From JBBKWG01 sp037968835 (lineage in GTDB: Bacteria; Pseudomonadota; Alphaproteobacteria; Rhodobacterales; Rhodobacteraceae), in contig JBBKWG010000157.1 of the NCBI GenBank assembly GCA_037968835.1, forward strand, positions 1 to 7,530: DNA of 7,530 nt, given 5' to 3'. A program made the position numbers and the translations under genes. The notes beneath the pieces are model-generated. The model was not told the origin of the DNA. It was given only the letters and a program-made list of their open reading frames with translations, and made no database searches. Below are positions 1-5,853 of this stretch, in pieces (the first letter of the stretch is position 1; each line of letters starts with the position of its first letter).

Positions 1-79
1 GATCGGCGACGGCACGCCCCATGAAGTGCGCAACAACCAGGAAGTCATCGACGCTTATCTGGGGGTGGCGCATGACTGA
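1..79 (+). CDS. livG: LivG-type ABC transporter ATPase, C-terminal end (5' truncated by window)
   Basis: Reading from base 2, the first 25 codons give IGDGTPHEVRNNQEVIDAYL followed by GVAHD and a TGA at 77-79. The stretch 'G.P.EVR.N..VI.AYLG' is the usual C-terminal signature of LivG/LivF-type ATPases of the branched-chain amino-acid ABC family. This is the cytoplasmic ATP-hydrolysing subunit that would pair with LivF to drive the LivH/LivM channel. The Walker and signature motifs lie outside the window, so identity rests on this tail and on position directly upstream of livH, where livG is normally found. I chose LivG over LivF because a complete livF is present downstream. The stop codon is overlapped by 8 nt by the next gene's likely ATG at 72. 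Confidence 0.85.
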   Translation, partial: IGDGTPHEVRNNQEVIDAYLGVAHD

Positions 80-767
80 ACGGGGCGTGAAAATCGGTTT
101 CGGTATCGCGTCGGTATCATGTCGGTATTTCGTCGGTGCGCGGGTTTACGTTCTCTCAATTTTCTCGCGTGTGATCCGCGCGTCCATGCCGTGCGCCGCA
201 GCGCTATTTGTCACCTCGAGCGGTCACGCGGAACCAGGCTCAGATATGTCTGCGTGGCGCGACTTGGCCAAGGCTTGCGAACGGGTTATTGCGGAACAGT
301 CATTTGCAGCCCTCGAACCATTTGAGCGGGCACCCGCCTTCACGACAGGCAAAATCGGGACCAAGGAACTTGCGGTCTACGATGCTTCCCGAGAACTTAT
401 GGCAGTTGCGCGTGTTGTCCGCGATCAGTCGTGGGAACAATGCCTCGTGCGCGAGGTCGAAGAAGACGAACGGCGCGCCCGTGCGTTAGCGGCCGATTGG
501 GTCGCGTCTCTTGCCGAAGACTATCCCAAGCCGGAGTATCTTGGCTTGAATCATCTCACACCGGACTACGCCGACCCGGGAGTGATCCGGTGCGAGGCTG
601 GAGCCTATGTGTTGACAATTCAAGGCTACTTCGGCCTCGAGTTCGTGAACAGATATAACCACGATGTGCGCAGTCACGCGGTTAACGGAAATATGTTTCG
701 GGTCTTCGTGGCCGGGCAGACATCCAACAAACTTGATGATTTTTGCCGCGAGGTGAACGATGCCTGA
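72..767 (+). CDS. Unrecognised protein with export-signal-like N-terminal region, four cysteines, inserted between livG and livH
   Basis: I do not recognise the family. From ATG 72 the product is 231 residues. Residues about 35-53 (MPCAAALFVTSSGHA and the few residues before) look like a signal peptide ending in a GHA|E cleavage site, so the mature part would be periplasmic. It would carry cysteines at 69, 124, 174 and 225, enough for two disulfides. The C-terminal third is rich in Tyr, Phe and Asn and looks folded. The start is uncertain. ATG 72 overlaps the livG stop by 8 nt and has a G-rich stretch just upstream, but it leaves an unusually long region before the signal. GTG 171 or ATG 186 would give a normal-length signal peptide but has no visible ribosome-binding site. 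The frame is open further upstream (ATG 21), but that lies inside livG. The end overlaps livH by 8 nt. Base and codon use look somewhat less GC-rich than in the permease genes, hinting at separate ancestry. The role is unknown; a periplasmic accessory to the importer is only a guess from position. Confidence 0.65.
   Translation: MTERGVKIGFGIASVSCRYFVGARVYVLSIFSRVIRASMPCAAALFVTSSGHAEPGSDMSAWRDLAKACERVIAEQSFAALEPFERAPAFTTGKIGTKELAVYDASRELMAVARVVRDQSWEQCLVREVEEDERRARALAADWVASLAEDYPKPEYLGLNHLTPDYADPGVIRCEAGAYVLTIQGYFGLEFVNRYNHDVRSHAVNGNMFRVFVAGQTSNKLDDFCREVNDA
100..143 (+). repeat. Imperfect 11-bp tandem repeat, four units
   Basis: Four consecutive 11-bp units start with TCGGT: TCGGTATCGCG (100-110), TCGGTATCATG (111-121), TCGGTATTTCG (122-132) and the more diverged TCGGTGCGCGG (133-143). 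A partial TCGGTTT lies just before them at 94-100. The unit length is not a multiple of three, so gain or loss of a unit would shift the frame of a protein starting at ATG 72, but not one starting at 171 or 186. The array sits between the livG stop and the signal-peptide region of the next gene. Confidence 0.7.
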
Positions 768-1746
768 CCAGCTACTTTTCGCGATAGAAGTGACACTGAA
801 CGGCCTGATGGCGGGTGTGCTTTACGCCCTTGTCGCGCTGGGCTTCGTGCTGATCTTCAAGGCATCGGGGATCTTCAACTACGCTCAAGGGGTGATGGCG
901 CTGTTTGCGGCGTTGACACTTGTGGGGATCATGGACGGGCAGGTGCCTTTCAGCCATCTCATCAATTCGATCTTCGGCACGGACATTCACACCTTCGGCT
1001 GGCAAGTGCCGGCGTTCGCCGCGATCCTTCTGACGATGGTTCTGATGGTCGCCTTTGCGTGGGCGGTGAACCATTTCGTGCTGCGTCACCTTGTCAATCA
1101 GGAGCCGATCATCCTGTTCATGGCGACGATCGGACTGGCCTATTTTCTTGAAGGCGTCGGCGATCTGATGTGGGGTTCGGACATCAAGACGCTGGATGTC
1201 GGGCTGCCTCAGGGTATCAACGAGACCATCGACGAAGTGACGTTCAACGCCTTCGGGTATGGATTCTTCATCGACAACCTCGACCTGGTGGCCACCGTCA
1301 TCGCGGTCATCCTTGTCGCCGGGTTGGTCGCATTCTCGCAATACACCAAGCAGGGGCGGGCGTTGCGCGCGGTTGCCGACGACCATCAGGCGGCGCTTTC
1401 GGTCGGCGTATCCCTGACCTACATCTGGGTTCTGGTCTGGTCGATTGCGGGCTTCGTGGCGCTGGTCGCGGGGATCATGTGGGGCGCGAAATCGGGGGTG
1501 CAGTTTTCGCTGAGCCTGATTGCACTGAAGGCGTTGCCGGTGCTGATGCTGGGCGGATTCACCTCGATCCCCGGCGCCATTGTCGGCGGGCTGATCATCG
1601 GGGTCGGGGAAAAGCTGTTCGAGTTCCTGATCGGCCCGATGGTCGGCGGCGCGACCGAGAACTGGTTCGCCTATGTGCTGGCGCTGCTGTTCCTGGTGTT
1701 CCGCCCGCAGGGGCTGTTCGGGGAGAAGATCATTGAGCGGGTTTGA
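760..1746 (+). CDS. livH: LivH-type ABC transporter inner-membrane permease
   Basis: This 328-residue polytopic inner-membrane protein has the length and pattern of LivH, one of the two channel subunits of Liv/HAAT importers. The N-terminal block ALGFVLIFKASGIFNYAQG (about 26-44) is characteristic. A cytoplasmic loop around 198-216 (QGRALRAVADDHQAALSVGV) matches the region that docks on the ATPases. The GGFTSIPGAIVGGLIIGVGE block (about 265-284) and the terminal FRPQGLFG (314-321) are also typical. Multiple hydrophobic segments cover roughly 10-60, 85-108, 117-135, 175-193, 220-241, 255-292 and 302-315. GAGGTG at 750-755 is a good ribosome-binding site for ATG 760, which overlaps the previous stop by 8 nt and suggests translational coupling. 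A polar loop around 138-170 is exposed between membrane segments. I infer a partnership with livM, livF and livG; the substrate is not determinable. Confidence 0.95.
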   Translation: MPDQLLFAIEVTLNGLMAGVLYALVALGFVLIFKASGIFNYAQGVMALFAALTLVGIMDGQVPFSHLINSIFGTDIHTFGWQVPAFAAILLTMVLMVAFAWAVNHFVLRHLVNQEPIILFMATIGLAYFLEGVGDLMWGSDIKTLDVGLPQGINETIDEVTFNAFGYGFFIDNLDLVATVIAVILVAGLVAFSQYTKQGRALRAVADDHQAALSVGVSLTYIWVLVWSIAGFVALVAGIMWGAKSGVQFSLSLIALKALPVLMLGGFTSIPGAIVGGLIIGVGEKLFEFLIGPMVGGATENWFAYVLALLFLVFRPQGLFGEKIIERV

Positions 1747-1768
1747 GGGGTCTTGCCACAAAGAATTT

Positions 1769-1790
1769 CGCCTCCGGCGGGAGTATTTTT
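1769..1790 (+). promoter_or_regulatory. Short GC hairpin plus T-run in the livH-downstream gap (repeat-family-like motif)
   Basis: CGCC (1769-1772), TCC loop and GGCG (1776-1779) form a short stem; an alternative pairing is CTCC 1772-1775 with GGAG 1780-1783. A TATTTTT run follows, and then an AAGAAGAAGGAG purine stretch that supplies the next gene's ribosome-binding site. The layout is that of a weak intrinsic terminator or attenuator. From memory, closely similar 'CCTCCGGCGGG-ATATTT' strings recur before start codons throughout Rhodobacterales genomes, so this may be a member of that dispersed family. Only one copy is visible here. The stem is short, so full termination is doubtful; partial readthrough to livM would be needed. 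Confidence 0.5.
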
Positions 1791-1809
1791 GCCAAGAAGA
1801 AGGAGTCGC

Positions 1810-2166
1810 ATGATGCTGTTACGCATGGCGTTTGGACTGGTTGCGGCGAGCGTGGCCGCGCCGGTTTTGGCGCAAGGTCTGGAAGGCAGTTACCAAGGCG
1901 TCTTCAACGCGCTTTCGCTGGAAGCCTCGGGCGGGGCGGCGGTGGTCAGTATCACCTCGGGGGCCTGTCTGGGCTATCTCGAGGGGGCGATCACGCAAGT
2001 TTCCGAAACCCGCTGGGAGATTCTGGGATCGGTCCTGGAAGCACCCTGCACGTTGGCTGTCGATGCAACGGCGGACGGGCGTTTCGAGATGCTCGAAGGA
2101 CCGGGCTGCACCTATTACCACGGCACCAACTGCGAGTTGTCGGGCGTATTGGAGAAAACGCAATGA
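1810..2166 (+). CDS. Small exported protein of unknown function, four cysteines, between livH and livM
   Basis: I do not recognise the family. The product is 118 residues with a clear Sec signal peptide: MMLLRM, a hydrophobic core about 7-20, and a VLA|Q cleavage site near residue 21, so the mature protein of about 97 residues should be periplasmic. Cysteines lie at 53, 80, 100 and 108, an even number that would suit two disulfides. The mature sequence is short, Gly- and Ala-rich and strand-like (for example EGSYQGVFNALSLEASG, GAAVVSITS), as in a small beta-barrel or sandwich, but that is only an impression. AAGGAG at 1800-1805 serves either ATG 1810 or ATG 1813; the second has the better spacing. 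The frame is open upstream to ATG 1753, but that extension (MPQRISPPAG...) would bury the signal peptide and read through the hairpin motif. Its position inside the transporter run suggests an accessory role, which is unproven. Confidence 0.8.
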   Translation: MMLLRMAFGLVAASVAAPVLAQGLEGSYQGVFNALSLEASGGAAVVSITSGACLGYLEGAITQVSETRWEILGSVLEAPCTLAVDATADGRFEMLEGPGCTYYHGTNCELSGVLEKTQ

Positions 2167-2182
2167 GGCTGTCGTCGAGAGT

Positions 2183-2188
2183 GAGGAG
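2183..2188 (+). promoter_or_regulatory. Ribosome-binding site that decides the livM start
   Basis: GAGGAG at 2183-2188 ends 5 nt before ATG 2194. The earlier in-frame GTG at 2188 starts inside this site and so would have no usable spacing, which favours 2194. Confidence 0.7.
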
Positions 2189-2193
2189 TGCCG

Positions 2194-3270
2194 ATGCTCT
2201 ATCGTGAGGCCGGCGACTTCAAGACGACCTATGTCGCCGACAATCAGACGTTTCCGATCGCGTTTGATCGCTGGCGCTATTACGCGGTTCTGGCGGTGGC
2301 GTTCCTTGTCGTGCCGTTCATCATCAACGACTATTGGGCGAACGCCATCATGGTGCCGTTCCTGATCTATGCCATCGCTGCGATCGGGTTGAACATCCTG
2401 ACCGGCTATTGCGGGCAGGTCAGTCTTGGCACCGGCGGTTTCATGGCGGTCGGGGCCTATGCCTGCTACAAGCTGATGACATCGTTTCCCGACGTTTCCA
2501 TCGCCATCCATATCGTGCTTGCCGGCCTCATCACCGCCGCGGTCGGGGTCGTGTTCGGCCTGCCGTCGTTGCGGATCAAGGGGTTCTATCTGGCGGTCGC
2601 GACGCTGGCGGCGCAGTTCTTTCTGGTCTGGCTCTTCAACAAGGTGCCGTGGTTCTACAATTATTCGGCGTCAGGCCAGATCAGCGCGCCCGAGCGCACG
2701 ATCCTTGGCGTTGCCGTGACCGGCGCGGCGACCGAGCCTTGGGCGCAATACATGATCTGCCTTGTCTTCGTGACCGCAGCCGCGATCATCGCGCGCAACC
2801 TGACCCGAGGCGCGATGGGGCGCAGATGGATGGCGATCCGCGATATGGACATCGCCGCCGAGATCATCGGTGTGAACCCGCTGCGCGCGAAACTCAGCGC
2901 ATTCGCGGTGTCGTCGTTCTTCATCGGCATCGCCGGCGCGCTGTTCTTCGCGGTCTACCTGGGTGCTGTCGAAGTCGGCGAGGCGTTCGGCATCCAGAAA
3001 TCGTTCCTGGTCCTGTTCATGATCATCATCGGCGGGCTGGGCTCGATCTTCGGCAGCTTCGCGGGGGCGGCGTTCATGGTGATGTTGCCGGTGCTGTTGA
3101 AAGTCATCGGTTCGGACTGGTTCGACTGGCCCACCGACATCGTGGCCCACCTGAACCTGGTGATCGTCGGCGCGCTGATCATGGCGTTCCTGATCGCGGA
3201 GCCGCACGGATTGGCGCAGCTCTGGCGGGTGAGCAAAGAGAAATTGAGATTGTGGCCGTTCCCGCACTAG
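2194..3270 (+). CDS. livM: LivM-type ABC transporter inner-membrane permease
   Basis: This 358-residue polytopic membrane protein has the hallmarks of LivM, the second channel subunit. They include LNILTGYCGQVSLGTGGFMA (about 66-85), followed by VGAY, and the LRIKGFYLAVATLAAQ block (about 126-141). The ATPase-coupling loop is GRRWMAIRDMDIAAEIIGVN with PLRAKLSAFAVSS after it (about 209-241). IIGGLGSIFGSFAGA (about 278-292) and the terminal AEPHGLAQLW (about 335-344) complete the set. The N-terminal LYREAGDFKTTYVADNQTFP is a cytoplasmic lead before the first membrane segment and resembles LivM proteins of ligase-associated clusters. The gap from the upstream small gene is 27 nt and holds the ribosome-binding site. 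It would form the translocation pore with LivH, energised by LivG and LivF. Confidence 0.95.
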   Translation: MLYREAGDFKTTYVADNQTFPIAFDRWRYYAVLAVAFLVVPFIINDYWANAIMVPFLIYAIAAIGLNILTGYCGQVSLGTGGFMAVGAYACYKLMTSFPDVSIAIHIVLAGLITAAVGVVFGLPSLRIKGFYLAVATLAAQFFLVWLFNKVPWFYNYSASGQISAPERTILGVAVTGAATEPWAQYMICLVFVTAAAIIARNLTRGAMGRRWMAIRDMDIAAEIIGVNPLRAKLSAFAVSSFFIGIAGALFFAVYLGAVEVGEAFGIQKSFLVLFMIIIGGLGSIFGSFAGAAFMVMLPVLLKVIGSDWFDWPTDIVAHLNLVIVGALIMAFLIAEPHGLAQLWRVSKEKLRLWPFPH

Positions 3271-3318
3271 GCTGGCCGCAAGACGAAATGTGCAAAGTAA
3301 AATGGGAGGAAGACCAAT

Positions 3319-4593
3319 ATGAAACGAATGATAGGCATGACCGTGGCGGCAATGATCGCTGCCGCTCCAGCGATGGCGGAACTCGTCATCCCCGATCTGA
3401 GCTATCGGACCGGCCCGTTCGCGGCCGGCGGAATACCGTTTTCGGACGGCTATAATGATTACTTCACGCTGCTGAACGAACGCGATGGCGGCATCGGCGG
3501 CGAGAAGGTGCGCGTGATCGAATGCGAGACCGGATACAACACCGAAAAGGGTGTTGAATGCTACGAGGCGACCAAGGCCGAGGGCGCGCTGGTTTATCAG
3601 CCGCTGTCGACCGGGATCACCTATCAGCTTATTCCGAAAGCGACGGCTGACCAGATCCCGATCCATTCGATGGGATATGGGCGCACCAGCGCGGCCAACG
3701 GCGGCACGTTCCCCTGGGTCTTCAACTACCCCGGCACCTATTGGGATGCGGCCTCGATCATGATCAAGCACGCGCTTGAAATCGAAGGCTCGCTTGAGGG
3801 CAAAAAGGTGGCGCTGCTGTTTCACAACTCGGCCTATGGCAAGGAGCCGATCCGCACGCTGGAGGAGCTATCCAAGAAGCACGGCTTCGAACTGACCCAG
3901 ATACCCGTCGACTCGCCCGGTCAGGAGCAGAAATCGCAGTGGCTGCAAATTCGCCGCGAACAGCCGGATTACGTCTTCTTCTGGGGTTGGGGCGTGATGA
4001 ATCAGGTCGCCGTTCAGGAAGCCGCCAACATCCGCTTCCCGATGGATCATTTCATCGGCGTCTGGTGGTCCGGTTCTGAACCCGACGTGCTGCCTGCCGG
4101 TGCGGGTGCTCACGGCTACAAATCGGTGAACTTCACGGGCACCGGAACCGGCTATCCGATCTTCGATGACATCAAGCAATATGTCGTCGATTCCGGAAAG
4201 GCGGCGGGCGATGGCACATCGCTTGGTCAGGTCCAGTACAATCGCGGCATGTTCGCGGCAATGCTGGCATCCGAGGCCATTCTCAAGGCGCAGGAAATCC
4301 ACGGCGTCACCGCCATCACCGCCACGCAGATGCGCGACGGCATGGAGGCGCTGGAGGTCAGTGCGGCGCGGATGTCGGAACTGGGGTTGCCGGATTTCGC
4401 ACCCGAGGTCCAGGTCTCGTGCAGCAATCACAGCGGTCCGGGCAAGGCGCTTGTTCAGCAGTGGGATGCCGAAGCGAAAATCTGGAATCCGATCACCGAC
4501 TATATCGAGTCCGATCGCGAAGTCATCCAGCCGCTGATTGACGAGGACGCGGCTGCTTATGCCGCCGAAAACGGCATCACGCCGGGCTGCTGA
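3319..4593 (+). CDS. Periplasmic substrate-binding protein of a Liv/HAAT-type ABC importer
   Basis: The 424-residue product begins with a signal peptide, MKRMIGMTVAAMIAAAPAMA, with cleavage after residue 20. The mature part fits the type I periplasmic binding fold of the Peripla_BP_6 (LivK-like) family: YRTGPFAAGGIPFSDGYNDY (29-48), a GGIGGEKVRVI strand (58-68), the N-lobe site region YQPLSTG (93-99), and KVALLFHNSAYGKEP (163-177) at the hinge. Aromatic-rich stretches YVFFWGWGVMN (218-228) and GVWWSGSEPD (247-256) line the C-lobe side. Cysteines are at 69, 81, 368 and 424; pairing of 69-81 and 368-424 is plausible but not shown. GGAGGA at 3305-3310 is a strong ribosome-binding site 8 nt before the ATG. 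It is longer than typical leucine-binding LivK and resembles binding proteins found with CoA-ligase homologues, so the ligand may be an organic or aromatic acid. It delivers that ligand to LivH/LivM. Confidence 0.92.
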   Translation: MKRMIGMTVAAMIAAAPAMAELVIPDLSYRTGPFAAGGIPFSDGYNDYFTLLNERDGGIGGEKVRVIECETGYNTEKGVECYEATKAEGALVYQPLSTGITYQLIPKATADQIPIHSMGYGRTSAANGGTFPWVFNYPGTYWDAASIMIKHALEIEGSLEGKKVALLFHNSAYGKEPIRTLEELSKKHGFELTQIPVDSPGQEQKSQWLQIRREQPDYVFFWGWGVMNQVAVQEAANIRFPMDHFIGVWWSGSEPDVLPAGAGAHGYKSVNFTGTGTGYPIFDDIKQYVVDSGKAAGDGTSLGQVQYNRGMFAAMLASEAILKAQEIHGVTAITATQMRDGMEALEVSAARMSELGLPDFAPEVQVSCSNHSGPGKALVQQWDAEAKIWNPITDYIESDREVIQPLIDEDAAAYAAENGITPGC

Positions 4594-4604
4594 TCAGAAC
4601 CATT

Positions 4605-4631
4605 GCCGGCGGCGGATATTTCGCCGTCGGC
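4605..4631 (+). promoter_or_regulatory. Intercistronic hairpin between the binding-protein gene and livF
   Basis: GCCGGCGGCG (4605-4614) pairs with CGCCGTCGGC (4622-4631) over 10 bp, with one G-U pair (4609 with 4627), around a 7-nt GATATTT loop. No T-run follows, so it is not a standard intrinsic terminator. Its place 11 nt after the binding-protein stop matches the known arrangement in which a stable 3' structure protects the binding-protein message and lets it accumulate above the membrane components. A perfect palindrome TTCGCGAA lies just after it at 4635-4642. Confidence 0.65.
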
Positions 4632-4654
4632 CCCTTCGCGAAAACGAGACAAAC

Positions 4655-5479
4655 ATGCTCGACGCTGCAAAAACCGACACGCCTCTGCTGGAGGTGAACA
4701 ATATCGAGGTGATCTATAATCACGTCATCCTCGTGCTGAAGGGCGTCAGCCTGACTGTGCAGGACGGCGGGATCACGGCGCTGTTGGGTGGCAACGGCGC
4801 GGGCAAGACGACGACGCTGAAGGCGATCTCGAATCTGCTGCATTCCGAACGGGGCGAGGTCACCAAGGGTTCGATCCGGTACCGCGGCGAGGTCGTTCAG
4901 CATCTCGACCCGGCGGCGCTTGTGAAACGCGGCGTGATCCAGGTGATGGAGGGCCGTCATTGCTTTGAGCACCTGACGATCGAGGAGAATCTTCTGACTG
5001 GCGCTTACACACGGCGCGATGGCAACGCGAAGATCAACGCGGACCTGGAGCTGGTTTATTCCTACTTCCCGCGTCTGAAGGAACGCCGCAAAAGCCAGGC
5101 GGGCTATACTTCGGGTGGCGAACAGCAGATGTGCGCGATCGGTCGCGCGCTGATGTCGCGCCCCGAGACGATTCTGCTGGATGAGCCGTCGATGGGGCTT
5201 GCGCCGCAGCTTGTCGAGGAGATTTTCGCCATCGTGAAGGATCTGAACGAACGCGAGGGTGTGAGTTTCCTGCTTGCCGAGCAGAACACAAACGTCGCGC
5301 TGAGGTTCGCGCATTACGGGTATATTCTGGAATCCGGGCGCGTCGTCATGGACGGACCGGCGGCGGACCTGCGCGAGAACCCGGACGTCAAGGAATTCTA
5401 CCTCGGCATGTCGGATGAGGGCCGCAAATCGTTCCGCGATGTGCGATCCTATCGCCGCCGCAAACGGTGGCTGAGTTGA
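4655..5479 (+). CDS. livF: LivF-type ABC transporter ATPase
   Basis: The 274-residue cytoplasmic ATPase has all core motifs: Walker A GGNGAGKTT (45-53), Q-loop glutamine Q96 in VIQVMEGR, signature TSGGEQQM (152-159, in place of LSGGQ), Walker B ILLDEPS (173-179, catalytic E177) and D-loop SMGLAP after it. At the switch position there is LLAEQN (207-211) with Gln instead of His, as is usual in LivF. MEGRHCFEHLTIEENL (98-113) is the classic LivF stretch 'EGR..F..LTV.ENL'. The C-terminal tail SFRDVRSYRRRKRWL (259-273) goes beyond the usual LivF end and is strongly basic; I associate such tails with LivF proteins from ligase-linked clusters. ATG 4655 is chosen because the protein aligns from there; the open frame back to 4538 overlaps the binding-protein gene. 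Only a weak GAG lies upstream, so translation may be modest. Confidence 0.95.
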   Translation: MLDAAKTDTPLLEVNNIEVIYNHVILVLKGVSLTVQDGGITALLGGNGAGKTTTLKAISNLLHSERGEVTKGSIRYRGEVVQHLDPAALVKRGVIQVMEGRHCFEHLTIEENLLTGAYTRRDGNAKINADLELVYSYFPRLKERRKSQAGYTSGGEQQMCAIGRALMSRPETILLDEPSMGLAPQLVEEIFAIVKDLNEREGVSFLLAEQNTNVALRFAHYGYILESGRVVMDGPAADLRENPDVKEFYLGMSDEGRKSFRDVRSYRRRKRWLS

Positions 5480-5508
5480 GCCGGTTTTCGATCCGCGAGT
5501 TTTGGTTC

Positions 5509-5536
5509 ATGACAAAGTGGAAAAACAGGCTAACAT
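5509..5536 (+). promoter_or_regulatory. Possible sigma70-type promoter in the livF-downstream gap
   Basis: ATGACA (5509-5514, 5 of 6 to TTGACA) and TAACAT (5531-5536, 4 of 6 to TATAAT) are separated by 16 nt in a locally A-rich stretch. The 119-nt gap (5480-5598) is the longest non-coding stretch in the + strand run, which is where a separate promoter for the last two genes could sit. Matches of this quality occur by chance; this is a candidate only. Confidence 0.25.
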
Positions 5537-5598
5537 CCGGACGACAGCGGAGAATTATGTTGTCTTGAACAGTTAATCCGGGATGAAGTTTAGCTCAT

Positions 5599-5853
5599 AT
5601 GATCGCAAATGTCATGGACCTGCGGGAGCGCCCGTATCGCTGGAAGTCAATCATCGCCGTGGTCGAAAGCACTTCGCGCGACAACGTGTGTGCCGACACC
5701 GACCGGGTTGATCCCAACATCGGCGCTCAGATTGATTACGCCGAACGCGAAGGGGTTTCGATCCGCGAGGCGTTTATCTGGGCGGAAAAGATCGACGGTC
5801 CGGTGACGCTGTATCTTTATGATGGCAGCAAGCCGGAGACCGAGACTGAATGA
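5599..5853 (+). CDS. Unrecognised 84-residue protein translationally coupled to the ligase-like gene
   Basis: I do not recognise the family. The product is small, soluble and acidic overall, with no signal peptide or membrane segment, so probably cytoplasmic. Its body reads as strand (WKSIIAVVES), a loop with one Cys (DNVCADTDRVDPN), a helix (GAQIDYAEREGVSIREAFIWAEK) and a final strand (GPVTLYLYDGS). That is a compact alpha/beta pattern that makes chance coding unlikely. Its TGA (5851-5853) overlaps the next ATG (5850-5852) as ATGA, which supports a real, co-translated gene and a link with the ligase-like protein. No good ribosome-binding site is visible before ATG 5599; ATG 5614 is an alternative start that loses five residues. 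A partner or regulator of the downstream protein is possible but not shown. Confidence 0.6.
   Translation: MIANVMDLRERPYRWKSIIAVVESTSRDNVCADTDRVDPNIGAQIDYAEREGVSIREAFIWAEKIDGPVTLYLYDGSKPETETE

Noticed and set aside
21..71. Upstream extension of the inserted gene to ATG 21
   Set aside because: These codons lie inside the well-supported livG C-terminus in another frame; ATG 72 or later is more plausible.
772..1761. Long open frame on the minus strand, 329 codons, opposite livH
   Set aside because: It mirrors livH almost exactly. Its translation is rich in His, Arg, Gln and Asp with no domain-like pattern, as expected for the antisense of a GC-rich membrane-protein gene.
2334..3455. 373-codon + strand frame overlapping livM
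   Set aside because: It is a frame-shifted shadow of livM, Arg/Gly/His-rich, crossing into the next gene without any recognisable domain.
2671..3825. Long minus-strand open frame, 384 codons, opposite livM and the binding-protein gene
   Set aside because: It spans two well-supported + strand genes and has low-complexity Arg/His/Asp-rich composition and no plausible ribosome-binding site.
4538..4654. N-terminal extension of livF to ATG 4538
   Set aside because: It overlaps the end of the binding-protein gene, crosses the intercistronic hairpin and gives an Arg-rich segment unlike LivF; ATG 4655 matches the normal N-terminus.
5467..5568. Possible 33-codon frame from GTG 5467 (contains SIREFWFMTKWKN)
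   Set aside because: No ribosome-binding site, a non-ATG start inside livF, and no recognisable similarity. It was kept out of the annotation, although its shared 14-bp repeat is noted.
5549..5568. GGAG followed by ATG 5557, giving a Met-Leu-Ser-stop mini-frame as a leader peptide
   Set aside because: Three codons carry no regulatory codons or adjacent attenuator hairpin; this is most likely chance.
5480..5598. Searched the largest gap for a tRNA, riboswitch, CRISPR or mobile-element end
   Set aside because: Nothing found beyond a weak promoter-like pair; there is no cloverleaf, no strong inverted repeats and no repeated spacer structure.
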